Numbered from the stretch's first letter, positions 35,100 to 47,425 are shown. The stretch: DNA of 64,000 nt from Cyathus striatus (GCA_025738555.1 JAOVFP010000004.1:3410001-3474000); one strand, 5' to 3'. Numbers and translations: made by a program. Notes: generated from the sequence alone by a model not told the origin.

Positions 35100-35890
35100 A
35101 CATTAGAGGGGTAAACCTTGCTGGCTTATTATAGCAACCAAAACACCTTATCCGGTATCCATTCTTTCATCCTTAGGATGACAAGAAGGTGCTTCTTTTC
35201 CCATTACATCTCGAACTGCGCACCACAGATGTATTCGGGGTCCTAGAGGTGAAAGGACGTAAAGATCGCCCGACCAATGCGGAAAGTGCGCGAACCACTT
35301 CATTTCTTCCTATAAATTATAATCTTCCTGTCGGGCGCTGTGTGGCGTCAATTTGAAATCTGTTTACCTTTCTCTTCCAGAGACGTTTAGAGAAACCCAC
35401 TTAAGCTAAGGATGTATTCACAACGCAAGGAATATTGGCAATAGGAAGCCAATCCTTTTTGTTGAAGTCCAGGCTGTCAAATTCGTTGAAACCTATTTCG
35501 CCGTTCGCTCGCAGGGCACGATCTTTGTTCTACACTACTGTATAGGAGTATTTCTTAGAAAAACGTCCAGAGGGACCTAACAATGCCTTGTAAAGAACAC
35601 CGAAGACGGTGAATTGAGACTTATCACGCATCGGTTCCTGAATTATGAGGCTAAGCAAGGAGGATCCCCTTGCGAATTTTAGATCCGCATTTTCTGGAAA
35701 TCATATGCATATAACTTAGGAACGCTACAACGCGAAAGTGTGAAAATTTGAGGCAGATCTGGTGTTCAATCTCTTACATCCAATGCGACTTGCACGGTTG
35801 CGTTACCAGTTGAACCTTAGTTCTTTAGCTTAAAGATAACGACGGGTCCGGCGACTGCCAAGTTGTAACAGTGGTATAATTTATTTAATG
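35100..35890 (-). pseudogene. Decayed gene of unknown family
   Basis: On the minus strand a single frame reads LAVAGPVVIFKLKN, stop, GSTGNATVQVALDV. Further on come KFARGSSLLSLIIQEP, QFTVFGVLYKALLGPSGRF, SKKYSYTVV, a TAG stop at 35530-35532, RALRANGEIGFNEFDSLDF, DWLPIANIPCVVNTSLA and a TAA stop at 35401-35403. After a possible intron come MKWFAHFPHWSGDLYVLSP and WCAVRDVMGKEAPSC. The composition is clearly protein-like, yet in-frame stops interrupt it at least three times, so it is probably a relic. I do not recognise the family. Confidence 0.55.
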
Positions 35891-36136
35891 ATTCCACGAT
35901 AAGTAAAAATACAAGTTAACATAAATGGGTCAGCATGTAGAATATGTTGTCCAAGGTAGTATAATAATTTCAAAGTCTCCTAAAGCGACGTGGTCAATTC
36001 AGTCTTTTTCAGAAAGGGGCGTTAAACGTACCAGTAGTTAAAAAGGAACTTGAAGTAAAATATAGAGTTTAAGGTGTGGAGGCAGTGTTGTGGATTCCTC
36101 CCGGCTTGTTCCTAGGAGAGTAGGCGGTGTTAACAA

Positions 36137-36431
36137 TCATAAATGTATTAGATTAAAGAGCACATCGCACCATGTCCACCATATTGCAACAAATGGTATA
36201 GCAAATCCAAGTCCCATGTAGACAGAGGCTTTGACTGCGAATGTTCTCTTATTGCTGTAGTCGAAAGGCATATGGCCGTGCTTCGAAGAAGGTGAGAAAC
36301 GTGTAAAAGATAAGACTAGATGCAGTACTTACTGCTTCTCCGTGAGCGAAGCGTCTGGTTACATTCTGAGCAGCAGCTACACGCTGAGCGGAGCCTGTAG
36401 CTTTAATGGCGCGAAAAGCGAGAGAAGACAT
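36137..36431 (-). CDS. COX8: Cytochrome c oxidase subunit VIIc (yeast Cox8 type)
   Basis: Small nuclear-encoded subunit of respiratory complex IV in the mitochondrial inner membrane. Exon 1 begins at 36431 with a basic, Ser/Ala-rich mitochondrial presequence (MSSLAFRAIKATGSAQRVAA) and ends HGEA. A short intron (GTAAGT...CGAAG) leads to exon 2: HGHMPFDYSNKRTFAVKASV then YMGLGFAIPFVAIWWTW, with a stop at 36137. The pattern LPF..NK..FAVK..YMGTGFAIPF is the COX7c/Cox8 signature, including the single membrane helix. About 80 residues, normal for the family before presequence removal. It appears intact. Confidence 0.85.
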
Positions 36432-38281
36432 AGTGAAAATTGGGGTCTAGAGGAGGTCTGTTCAGAGCAGCGTTCATTTTCGGTGGCATTTTATTCAAAA
36501 TTGGAGGTAATAATGAAACATATTCGAGACTTTCGTGAGCGTCCTATGAACATCGGCGGATTTGATGGTTCCGAACTAGACTCCACACGAGAATGTTCGA
36601 ATAGGAGGCGGGAGCAGGCCAGACGACGAATATCAAGAAATATCAGAAACATCTTGACGTTTGGCGCGAACAATTGATCCAGAGCTGACTTGTTGGCTGT
36701 GTGCTCGATCTCGTTGGTGGCTAGGCGGGCCCCGAAAGCAGTCAGGTGGTAGGAACGGCCCGCCAGACGCAGTGTCATTATTCCCACGATATTTTGGGCG
36801 TCACATGTTCACATGTTAAGTTATCCCTTTCAGAGTTCATTAACGTTCATTGTTCAAGTTCTAATCTGATACTAATAAGTAGGTTCACTAGCAACTAACC
36901 AACTGTAAAGCCCCTATTGACTACATCGTATTAAGAGATGGCACAAATATTGCTCACCTCAACTTCGAAATCTCAGAACTCTTATTAGAATGCCATCGCC
37001 ACTTTTGCTACTTCCCATGATTTGTGCATCCGGCGGTTAGGAATTTATCCATTTCTTACTCAACTCTTGCTGGTGTTGAACGTCTGAGATCTCAGCTTTT
37101 GCTTCTCGCTCCTTGTCCATTCACATAAGTGTCTTTACGCCACAGACATGACGTATATTTAGTTTACTTGGAAGACTTGATTTAGTGAAGCAAGTACCAA
37201 GTGATAGAATTATAGAACCAACGGACAATGAAAGAAGACTGTTTCCGCGCGGGTAGATCTGGTACTCTTAAATCAATCTTAAAAACATCCCTACAAGACA
37301 AAGGATAACTCTGTTTCCTTCCATTGGAATGTCCCGCTCACTAGCTCCAACTTCTTTTTATTCTAAGGATAAATTATCTCAAACCCCTCTGCGCATCAAG
37401 AGAAAACGGGCAATTTTTCATGATTACAGTATACCACACAAAAATCGTGCATAAACAACTTGCACGTCTTCTACCTACCCACATTCTTCCAAAGGGATTT
37501 ATTTCAACGCTATGATGAAAGATAGCTAGCCACGTTACGAATGTAATAGTTATATCCTGATCACTCTTGTGACAAACTAGTTATAAATGCATACTTAGTA
37601 ACTCACGTACCTCAGACCTGCGGTCGAATTACTAGCACTCGGTGTTAAAATTTACTCTCTTCTTTAATAATATCACCTCGAAAAACAGCAGTGGCCATAT
37701 ACGAGTTCAACTATGCAGACATCTTATCACTATACATTGAATGGATTTTTCCATAGTCCTCATCTAATCTATTGCTCATCGATACACCATTGTTGATTAT
37801 GCTGTAAGCTACTACTAGTACTTGTCTACACAAATACGGCTACTGTATACGGTTCTGGATGTACTTGGTGTTTACGCATCACATATTGCACGTCTTATTT
37901 CTCGAAAAATCTACTCCTTACTAATATTAAAGGGCTTACTGCCTGAAGAATTCAATAATTAGAGTCTTGGTAGACTCACTGTCGTATAATTCTGAGATAT
38001 TCTCTATTCTCTATCTGGCACTTAACTTGCACAAAACATACCTAGTGATTTTGTCTATTTTTCTATGGTTCTAATTTCTGGATGCTCTCCCAACTCCAAT
38101 GAACGACGGAAAAGTTGAAATATAAAGTTACAATTAATAATCGTCTCCATCAAACTAAATTTCTTTAATTATTGGAAGCTTCGAAAGTGAAACAAAAATA
38201 TAAGTATTTTAGTTGCAGTGTATAGATTCCATAATTAATCTACAAAAACAATGGTTCAGACTCAGACTGCGGAGTATGAAA
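36432..38281. other. Intergenic 1.8 kb, no gene seen
   Basis: Includes the COX8 upstream region. The open frame on the minus strand at 36491-36787 has no recognisable domain. From about 36900 to 38270 the sequence is AT-rich with frequent stops in every frame and no apparent repeat. Confidence 0.4.
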
Positions 38282-39732
38282 CTAATCTACCCTGGATGTT
38301 GACTGCTTCTCGTCTAGCGATGTCGTTGCAACCCCATTCAACATATTTCCCTCGAACATCCTTCTTACTCGCTGCAAATCCTCCCCTTTTGGCTCCCAGG
38401 TCAAATCATGCTGGAACATAGTAGGAAGCTGTAGCTTCTTCTCTCTACAAATCTCGTAATAACTCGTCAACAAAAATGGCTGCATGAGCGACGGTATCAA
38501 ATCCCTGCTCAAGAAAATCACGTCCCGGTTGCACGTTAAACGCTTCACATGGAGGAGGTACTGCTTCAAAGCTGACTTTGTGTTGCGGTCTGTCTTAGTT
38601 CGTTTCCACATAAGCATACCTGGGGCGAGTTGTCTGCGAGCACCGTGACGAGGGGAAATATAATATGGGACATCGCTGGCAAGTACATCCATCGACGATT
38701 GGCAGGTCATTGCTAGTGCGAGGTCGGGTGTTCTCTAGAACAAGTGGATGCCAGCGGTCGCCCGGGGATTACACTCGATAGCAACAAGGCGGTAAGGGTG
38801 CTTGATTTCGACAAAGTCGAACGCCAGCTGACCGGAACATCAGACAGATGCTCTGCCAGCCTGTCAATGTAATCACTGATGCGAGCTTGCTCGACGCTTT
38901 CGAAGTAAACACACGAAGATCCTATGCACCCTGGTTAGTTGTTCCATTGTTGTCGGAGCGGATGAGGGCTGACCGTCGATGGTGTCTTTGACAGGATAGA
39001 TGCCGTATGCTGCCACTTTGCCATCTTGTAACACGGAGTAACTGCAATACCTGTCACCGTACAGCCATTCTTGCGCGACAAAATGAATTTCGTCATTGAT
39101 TTCGATCTCGTCTCTCTTAGGGCGTGGCTCCCCAGGACGCAAGTGGTATACATTCGTAGATGCGCGACCAAAGACTGGTTTCAAAGCCCACTCTGTATTG
39201 TGGTCAAGATTCAGGACATCTTCGCAGCTTTTACAGAGTTGTGTCTTTGGAACATCGAGGCCTACAGAAGACAAATACTTCGAAAACTCCCATTTACTAT
39301 GAAGGGTGATTAAGATCTTCATTGGAGGTGCAAAGAGCACTTTACGTATCTCATGGATGGTTTCCGCAGCAGTAGCCAAGAAAAAGATCTCCTCATGCAT
39401 CGGTATTAACAGGTCTATCTTCTCTGCTTCCAAAGCGCACTTTACTCCTTCGATATATCCGTCCGAATCTTCGTATGGTGCGGGTACGCGGTAGGAGCGC
39501 TTGACGACGTTGGAGAACTTGCAGACATGGTAATGCATAGGATCTTGTGGCGTCGATTAATTTCTCGACTCCTCCAAACAAGCTTCGACTCACCGACGAC
39601 ATATATATGCTGTCCCGCGAGATGCAACTGGCGCGCTAAATCCAGTGTTACTGGGAATCGACCATTGCTCAGTAGTATGTTCAAAGGCTTGTTTGCCTTT
39701 TGCTTGCTGTTTTTCCTGCTGCTATTAGGCAT
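38282..39732 (-). pseudogene. ATP-grasp family enzyme, frameshift plus in-frame stop
   Basis: ATP-grasp enzymes join a carboxylate to an amine or similar group using ATP. The gene starts at 39732 (MPNSSRKNSKQKANKPLNIL). After a 55-nt-class intron it reads DPMHYHVCKFSNVVKRSYRV, then IDLLIPMHEEIFFLA, WALKPVFGRASTNVYHL and FVAQEWLYGDRYCSYSVLQD. A 43-nt intron joins VKDTID to GCIGSSCVYFESVEQARI. Then one base is missing at about 38850, moving the frame to SGQLAFDFVEI and LVAIECNPRATAGIHLF, which contains the metal-binding Glu and Asn. A TAG stop follows near 38735. Beyond it the frame continues RTPDLALAMTCQSS to a stop at 38282. The catalytic core is therefore out of frame. Substrate unknown. Confidence 0.75.
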
Positions 39733-40170
39733 GCTGGATCGTATCGTGAAGAAGCATTTGTGGGAAAGATAGAATAAGAGAAGGTTGGCTACACTTTCGC
39801 AATGATGAGCTAGGTTGTGATGTCATAAGCTTCGTACCCACTGTGAGCAGCGTGAGGGGCTATTACCCCGTCTTCCAGCCAACGTACTACCGCTGGTCAC
39901 TCTGGCGCCTGCGTTGCATCCTAACTGCTGCTCGCTGGATTTCGAAAACTTGCCAGCATTTCATCGACGTCGTGCTCCACGGGGGCAGATATACTGTTGG
40001 GAACAGTCAAAGAGCATTAATAGTTTTCACCCTCGTTTCTATTGTTCCATTAGGGACTGTCCAACCTCCTGACCTCATCAAAAGACTCAGGATACGACTC
40101 AGGGAGGGTATGTCGTGGTCTTGCCGTTGCCACCCTTGCAGGTTTGCATGGAAGTAGTGGGAGAATAGGG
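39733..40170. other. Intergenic upstream of ATP-grasp pseudogene
   Basis: About 440 bases that should contain the old promoter of the ATP-grasp gene. The plus-strand open frame at 39843-40157 has no family features. Confidence 0.35.
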
Positions 40171-40268
40171 AGTTACCGCCTGGAATCCCTGGATAGTTGC
40201 GAGTTGCCGCCTGAAATCCCTGGATAGTTGTTGCCGCCTGAAATCCCTGGATAGCTGCGAGTTGCCGC
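40171..40268 (+). repeat. Minisatellite, 28-30 bp unit, about three copies
   Basis: Three head-to-tail copies of a unit reading TTGCCGCCTGAAATCCC plus TGGATAGTTGCGAG, starting near 40171, 40200 and 40228, with one to three differences and a small length change between copies. A partial fourth copy (GAGTTGCCGC) ends the block. It is non-coding and unrelated to flanking genes. Confidence 0.8.
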
Positions 40269-41906
40269 GGATAGTGGCTTCGCCGGCGGTACTTTGGCGG
40301 TAGTAGCGGCAGTTAGTGTCACGTGATGCGGTAGAATGCGGCCCCTAGATCCGTGGTAACTGGAACGCTTGCCCTTTATCCCAAGCCTGTCTAACATTGA
40401 ATAACGGCAATGACATCGATGATGACCCACTCCTTCCGCGAAATCGATTAGCATCGTGTTCTGGAATGACTTCATTTTAATTTCTATTGGGCTAGAAATA
40501 CCCATACCCAGAGTACTTACCCTGGACCTTCACCCTCATTATCTGAAATGCGATTATAATGCTTCGGTACCCATGGTACTGTCCTGGCAATGCTCTTGGT
40601 TATTTCCCCGTTCTGCATTGATAACATATTTGTAATATGCAACTCATTCCGGATTCCGGGACAATGTCCAAAACTTTGGATCATCTACGATTAATGGGGT
40701 GTGTGTGTTGCGGTTACTAAAACATCGCTGTAACGTTATCTTCTTTTAATAACTGACGTCAATTATAGAGAGTAGCTAAGGGTGGGTAGGCACTGAGATC
40801 GTAGGCTTCCGCAATCTATCCGACTCGAGTTGATCCTACATGTCGCCATCGATAATTGCTACAGGCTCTATCCGACATTTCTCGTTCCGATTGCAAGCGA
40901 TGCGAGACACTAACTCTTTTAGAACGTCTTCAGTGCCCATGACCTCCCATGATCAAGTCGAGTGGTATAGCATCTGTCCACCTCTGTCATCCTTGATTTG
41001 ATATCGTCGAGTATCGCCACTCTATCATCCCGAAATTTTCAGTATCTCTCAATGGATCAGCCTCCCATTGGCAGAAATAAGGCTCGGTGATTAGGGGCTT
41101 AAGTTGATGTGTCCTCGACCAACGTCAGGTGCAACATTTCGACATCCTTCCATGAGGATCCAAACCGTTGTCGGGTTCAAGTCATAAGGATTACACACTG
41201 TCGGTAGTTTTCGGGCCTTGTAATCTCTGAGTGCTGGGGAGGAGGGGGCCTTGAGAGGACCTTAATGTACATATATCCCACTGTAGCTGGATACGGGAGT
41301 CGCTTATCTCCCAGTGAAGCAACGCCCTGACGTAGACTAATTATAGCGCAGAGGGTTACAATTGGGCAAGTTTGGTGCAAGTACTAATTATTATCAACTC
41401 TAATGGCGGAGTCTATTTCTGGCATTGATTTCCTGGATTCCTCCTACAACGCAGAGCGGCAGCTACTCTTCCCGTCATTCACGTGCCTTCCAGACCCTGA
41501 ACTTCATCAAGGGCATGTGTTCTGGCTTTCAGTCAGGTAAACCCTCCCATGTCTTTTTCTTGTATTCATCTCTTACCGGCGGGGAGCGACTTCCATTTTC
41601 GCCTAAAGCCTTTAGTTGCCTCAGCGCTTATCGTACCGCTCAGACCTATGTTTAATTCTCAAAGTGCTAAAGCCGTTGTCCGACCGGTCACAGCTGGCTT
41701 ACGTCTCACGCACAGCTTCTCGAGTCCCCGCCCTGTTGCTTGCCATGTCTAACAGTCAAAAGGAATCATCAAGGCTCTTCCGCTACCCTGCAGGAAACGA
41801 TAGGGAAGATCCTCCATCATGCTGCTACCTATCCTACCTTTCCCAAAACCATGCCTTCCTCCCACGTGTTTCCTAATTGGTCTCCCTATGATAACCTCAA
41901 GTTAAG
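40269..41906. other. Intergenic 1.6 kb
   Basis: No supported gene. Overlapping open frames at 41425-42063 precede the BTB gene and probably reflect its 5' region and chance frames. Confidence 0.35.
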
Positions 41907-42975
41907 TTGCAGGCAAAGAGCACACCCTCTAACCGCACACTCATCCTTCCTCCCCCAACAATGGCTGCTCCATCATACCCTACAACCAAAGTTGCACACC
42001 CATCCACCACGTCATGTCATTCGAAATACCACCCAACATTCTCCTATCCCGACGCCGATGTAGTGCTCAGGTCACTAGAGGGCACCCTCTATCGCGTTCA
42101 CTCATTCACGCTCTCCAACACCTCGGGACTTTTTTCAACTATGTTTTGTCTCCCCCAGCCAAAACGTCGCAAGGACGCGTCAAAGCCTGGTGAACGTTCA
42201 TGTCCACCTGACGCGGATATCATAGACGTATACGAGGCAGACTTCGAGCTCGAACGTCTCCTTTGTCTCCTCTGCGGTATACCTGCTCCCAGATGGGAAT
42301 CGTTCAGCGATATGGAGCGCGTTCTTGTTGTTGCAGAAAAATGGGATACCCCTGGCCCTATTGGGATAATACGGTCTTGCATTACAGCCCCTCGATTCCT
42401 CAAGGCGGATCCCTTACGCTTATACCAACTGGCTACCCATTTCGGTTGGAAAGAGGAAGCAAAGTTAGCTTCTACCCACACTTTGACTCTAGATTTACAC
42501 GACCCCGCCCATTCACACATTATCGAACAACTCTCGTCGAAGGATTTGCTTCCTTTACTCAATCTGCACCGTAAACGCCGCGATCAGTTTAGGCATCTTC
42601 TTGACAGCCCCGAACGCTTCACAGCGGGAAACAGGTATGTGGATGGTATTTTCGAATCGAGTGTATGTGTCCTAATAAACGCGTTCCAGTTCTCCATACC
42701 ATTGCAGCCGATGTGGGGTGACACAACTAGATAACCACACCTGGCGAGAATTAAAAAGCCGAATGTTCATAGAAGTTGACAGGAGGCCATTAGGGGACAC
42801 CCTGGCGGTGATTATAGGTGGTTTTGCGGAATGGCCGGAAGCCCTGGCATGCTGGGGAGCCCGGTGCAGCAAGGTTGGCTGTGGAGGCCTGAACTATGAT
42901 AGAGTTGCCACCCTTCGGCAAATCAAAAACTGCATCGACTCGCTACCAACTGTTATCGAGGACTGTTTACGATGA
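41907..42975 (+). CDS. BTB/POZ domain protein, Agaricomycete type
   Basis: BTB domains mediate protein pairing and often link substrates to cullin-3. Exon 1 (to 42634) contains the domain: FSYPDADVVLRSLEGTLYRV then HSFTLSNTSGLFSTMFCLP, followed by helices such as ESFSDMERVLVVAEKWDT and LRLYQLATHFGWKEEAKLA. The intron is 42635-42707 (GTATGT...CAG, phase 2). Exon 2 reads SRCGVTQLDNHTWRELKSRM and CSKVGCGGLNYDRVATLR, ending at TGA 42973-42975. The Cys/His spacing in exon 2 might bind zinc (inference). The start could be the Met at 41907 or the one at 41961 (MAAPSYPTTKVAHPS), which is closer to relatives in style. It appears intact. Confidence 0.82.
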
Positions 42976-43412
42976 AGCCGTGTCTCTATTCCGCTTCATA
43001 TATCGCCGCATTGGGAGGAATAGGGCGCTTGCCAAATACCCGCTTCCGTTATCTTATCAGCTAGGAAGTTAACAGCCGAGCAGCCATGTCTACTTCAACC
43101 CTTAAGCACTTCACTTCTTAGTATATTATAGATCGCGAGTTGTATACATATCTTGGAATTACCCGCTATTATACTATTATGTAGATTAGAAATATCTTTT
43201 GGCATTACACTTCTGTTGAACTACAAGCAAATAAATTTATTATTGACTGGGGCATTCTGAACAATACTTAAGTGTAATATTGCTATTACATACATAATTA
43301 CATAACGCAATTAAGTATGTGTGCTATCGGTATTATTCGGTAACACTCCGCTTGACCTCCGCTCAACCTCCGCCATGTTCTGACTCAACTCCTGTTGCTC
43401 ATTCTCGACAGC
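42976..43412. other. Intergenic between BTB and F-box genes
   Basis: About 430 AT-rich bases with no coding frame; holds the BTB 3' UTR. Confidence 0.4.
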
Positions 43413-44442
43413 CCAATGGATGCTTTCCCCTCAGAGTTATGGCATCGAATCATTCAGTATGCCTTCATGGACGACGGAATGACTGCGTATTGCCTTTCAC
43501 TAACTTGCTGGAGCCTGCATGATATAGCACAAGTGTATATGCTACGCTCTGCCCCTTTAACGAATGCCAGGCAAATCATTCGGTTTTGCACGGCATTGAA
43601 AGATGGGTTCCCTTCCCGTAGCAAATCTACGGAATATCTATTCGTTGGATGTCTTAGCCCATTGGTAGCATCATAATCGCTTAACTCAGAGACCATAGAT
43701 GCGTTTCACTCGCTTCATCTAGGTGACTTGAGAGATGCAAACTCACATACGTTACCCACAGAGATTACTTCGCCAACCGAAGTTACATCGGTGAAGATAG
43801 ACAGTGGTGGCATTACTAAAGCCTGTTATACAATAATAAGTGGGTTCGAGGATACTCTAACAATTCTGCATGTCCATCTCACGAGTCACCTTTATAGTGG
43901 ATATACCTACTTTGGAGGAGTTAACACATTATGGGCAATTCTATCAGCCTCAGGACGATACGTCGTGGTCCGGCCCAGCTTCAAATCTCTGAAGAAGCTG
44001 CACCTTTCTCATATCGTTTCCCTCAACATAGTGACGCTTCTCGCTGATATTACTCAACTCTTACCCAAACTTGCACATCTACGTCTTCCATGGCGGCCAT
44101 TTGTAGGTAATGCGTCTTCCCAGCCTATCGACTTGCTGCAGCAGATTTCTAATAAGATAGATGAACTGTGGAGACCGATAGAAGCAAGAGAGCTGAGTGT
44201 TTCTTGAGGTCGATGAATATTTGTGGAGGAAAGGAAACTCAAATTTTACTGTGGATACACTTCGTGAAAGTATTCAGCTTGAACCTCTGACGCGTGGCGG
44301 AACAAGAGTCGCAGGCTGTCTATGGGTAGCACTCGCCGATAACTCAAGCAAACGCCGCCTCGGTGGGGTTCGTCAGATCGTCCAGATCAACGTATCATAT
44401 ACACTGAAAGGCTGCGCTGCACCACGAACAGCACAAGTATGA
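43413..44442 (+). pseudogene. F-box protein gene, stop plus frameshift
   Basis: The start MDAFPSELWHRIIQYAF is a typical F-box (LP.EL...I). The domain continues YCLSLTCWSLHDIAQVYML then NARQIIRFCTAL. The frame hits TAA at 43674-43676 after GCLSPLVAS and then continues in the same frame: SLNSETIDAFHSLHLGDLRD, SFKSLKKLHLSHIVSLNIV and LLPKLAHLRLPWRPFVGN. Near 44200 it slips by one base, from PIEARELSV to FLEVDEYLWRKGNSNF, ending at 44442. Two lesions indicate a degenerate copy. An intron around 43674 could rescue the first, but I see no good donor and acceptor that also fit the slip. F-box proteins recruit substrates to SCF ubiquitin ligases; C-terminal specificity unknown. Confidence 0.65.
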
Positions 44443-47418
44443 GCCGGGAGAGATAAGAGAGCTTGCGCAAGGGGATTGACATCTGTAGGTGACTGCAGCG
44501 ATAAATTCTTAGTTCAAACACCGCGAATCCTGGCTATACCACTCACCGTTCCTTTCACTGCCCCAGCACTGCAAGCTATCGTAAAGTTAGCAATCCATCC
44601 ATCCAGCCCGCACCTCCCGCTACCGGTATCTAAACCAAAATAGAACTAGATCTCGCCGATAGCATAAGCCGCAGCCTCCAACAGCGTCGACTCATCCTCA
44701 TTAGTAGCGGATCCTGTTCAGACCATCTCATATTATAACGAAGATTGTCCCGCGAGCTACATGAGTGACTGAGAGAAGAGGCGTGTCAGAGGGCGTTTTC
44801 ACCGGAGATTGGCATCCGTAGTGATAGAGGTTTGAGGAGGGGGATAAGAGATGACTGGATAAGAAAGGAGAAGCGAGCAATCGAATCTTGAGCTACCGCG
44901 CTAGAACATCCACCTCATACAACGTGCAGGTTGTACCTATGGATAGATGCAAATGCTGCTTTACTGAATGGAAGAACGCGTAAGTCGAAGGAGGTCTGTC
45001 GTTGAAAACAGTTACTAGTTTGTTGTGTCTGACAGCAACGCATCATTAGCAAAGCCTGAAACAAAACTCCTCAAGGAAACTAGCCTTGTGACGCCAACAA
45101 CCACCAGCCTTTTTATGGAACTTTTCCTCCTTCCCTCTTTCTCCGCATTCTATTCTGCCATCGTCTCCTTCAATTGTGCGATAGCACGATCCGGCTTACT
45201 GACATCAGTGGCGTGTCATATGTATTCTTCTTCTTTCGTAAAAAGTGCTGTTGTATGCTATGACGAAGGAGACATGATAGGGCGAGGTGATTTGAAATAG
45301 GCAATTGTTGTTCAACCTGGGATACTTGAAGTGTACGACTAAAGGAACGAGGAAAGAATAACTAGGCAAATGAACTTCTTTTGAACAATGTATTCGTCAT
45401 CGAAAGGCCGGACATGAGTGTCATTTGCCAATGTTACCGGCAGCGTAGACTAGCATACCTGTTTAGGTGATTGTAGGATTATAAAAAGTATGAACGTACC
45501 GTGAGTTCTACAAAATCAACATGCAAAGTTGAGGCCTTGAGGTTTGTATGATAAAGTATAAGTAGATAAACGTACACTGTCGAGCTGTGCCTGGGTCCTG
45601 TTTGACAATATCGCTATATATCTGGACATCAACGTGGCCTATCCCAACGAATACATAGGGGCTGGATGTCACATATCATCTGGAATTCTGAACGATAACT
45701 TCCGATCGTCTGAAAAGCGAGTGGTACATAGTGGTAGAAGTTGGGTAGAAATGTGCTTTGCCGCTAGATGCGTCAGAAAGATTTTGGATAAAGCGAAGGA
45801 AATGTTTGGAGAAAGTTGGAGGCGAGGTGGACGTCAGGAAGCGGACAAGACGTATATCGTTATTTGAAACGATACAGCGGAAGAGAATGGTAGAGATAAA
45901 GTGTTTCACTGGTGACAGCCTCAAATATTGGTGAAAACTTAAATGCGGATGGTGGCTGGCTAGCGCTGAGCGCTTGAAGTTCGTTGTCACTGTCAGCGTT
46001 CAAGCAAAGCTCAAGCTCAGCATGCACGTGGGCACCGGTCCCCGGGCCGCTTTTCACTTAGTAGTACTGGTACTTACATACGTAACTTGGTATTTACTTA
46101 TTACTTACCAGCGTAATTTAAATATAAGACTCTCTTACACCCTTTCATTCAAAATCTCTTCAATGGACATCACAGGTTTAAAAATTTTAAAGACATGATA
46201 CTCAAATGATACTTACATCGAACTACGATTTTTTATAAAATTATATTTATAGTAGTTATGCTAATACTTAATAGTAGTAAGGACGAATATACTTCAACCA
46301 CTTCTTCAACTTGAGGTGGACCCCAGTACTCATGTAAGCTGAACGTTGAACTATCGTCTAATAACGTCTATTATCATATTAGTTTTGAACTAGAAGATTA
46401 GCGAAGTGTGTTTTGGTGCCCTCCGAGTCGAGATCACAGCATCACCTTTTCTGATCATGAGGACATCGAAATGATGCTAGAGAGTAGGTACACTGTGCCT
46501 GGGTAGTAATAATCTGGTAGTAATGATCAACTGCTTGACATATTCCGTCTGTTTCGAGGGACCATTGCGAGACGTGTTTTACTTTCAACTTCAAGTTACC
46601 AGCCACTTCCGTAAGAAGTGGAAGTGGCGGTTTGAATGCATATGTTTTTGAACGGTCTCTTTCGGATAGCCTGCAATTGTCAAAATCTATTTATAGTGCA
46701 TTCGCTGCACAGGACTTTTATTGTTGTGCATCTCTCTGTTTAGAAGATCTACAGCATTTCCTAGGTTCTTCTACTATACCATACGTACGCCGAATTCACC
46801 GAGGCCAATATGACTGCACAGGCGGAACACACTCACTTTCAGCTATTGTCTTCTCTGGGGCGCTGGTAAGTGCCAGTTTCCCGAACCCCCCATTAACGTC
46901 ACTGCTTTCACGCCCACTTTCATCTTTGATCCGCCCACTGATCCAATGTAGATACAATATCAGTCAAAGCATTTGAACCTGAAGGCATTAACGTCGGTAC
47001 GACAGGATTGTTAGCTCAAGCTGCTCTATTCGACACCGTAGAGCCCGTACCAAGCCTATACCAGTTGTTGAATCTATACCGCAATACTATTGAAACGTAA
47101 TTATTGTCGTGGCGAGAGAATTCAAATGTCAGTTGGGCATGGTGGGCAGTTGAGTGCCCTTCACCATCATGTTTAAGCCATGGCGGAACTCAGCGAAGAG
47201 CCAATCACCGACAAGGTCAAAGCGGGAATTAGGCGCCATATTCAGACTCCGAAATACACCCCTTGTTATGGGGCGGTGTTTGATCCCTGCGCTCACGTCA
47301 ACTCCTTCACCGCATTAGTGCTTAGCCAATGAAATGGAGAGGTCCCGCTTTTTGTGCTCATTCTCCGAGAGCACCGAGAGCACCGAAAAAGTGGTAGAAT
47401 GAATTTCTCTTTTATGCA
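44443..47418. other. Intergenic 3 kb with possible gene fragment
   Basis: No firm gene. An open frame at 46632-46976 and a following piece at about 46950-47098 (ISVKAFEPEGINVGTTGLLA then LFDTVEPVPSLYQLLN, ending at a stop) may be two exons of a relic, but their phases do not join across the visible GTAAGT/TAG intron. Open frames at 45025-45300 (plus) and 45676-45990 (minus) have no family features. Confidence 0.35.
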
Positions 47419-47425
47419 TATAAAA
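47419..47425 (+). promoter_or_regulatory. TATA box of cupredoxin gene
   Basis: TATAAAA about 135 bases upstream of the start codon at 47560, followed by a CT-rich stretch often seen before fungal transcription starts. Confidence 0.45.

Noticed and set aside
38733..38865. A genuine 98-nt intron in the ATP-grasp gene
   Set aside because: It would remove the most conserved catalytic segment, which is still fully readable as protein; a frameshift plus stop explains it better, pending RNA data.
46632..47098. Two-exon gene model ending LYRNTIET
   Set aside because: The phases of the two pieces do not match across the only visible intron; kept only as a possible relic.
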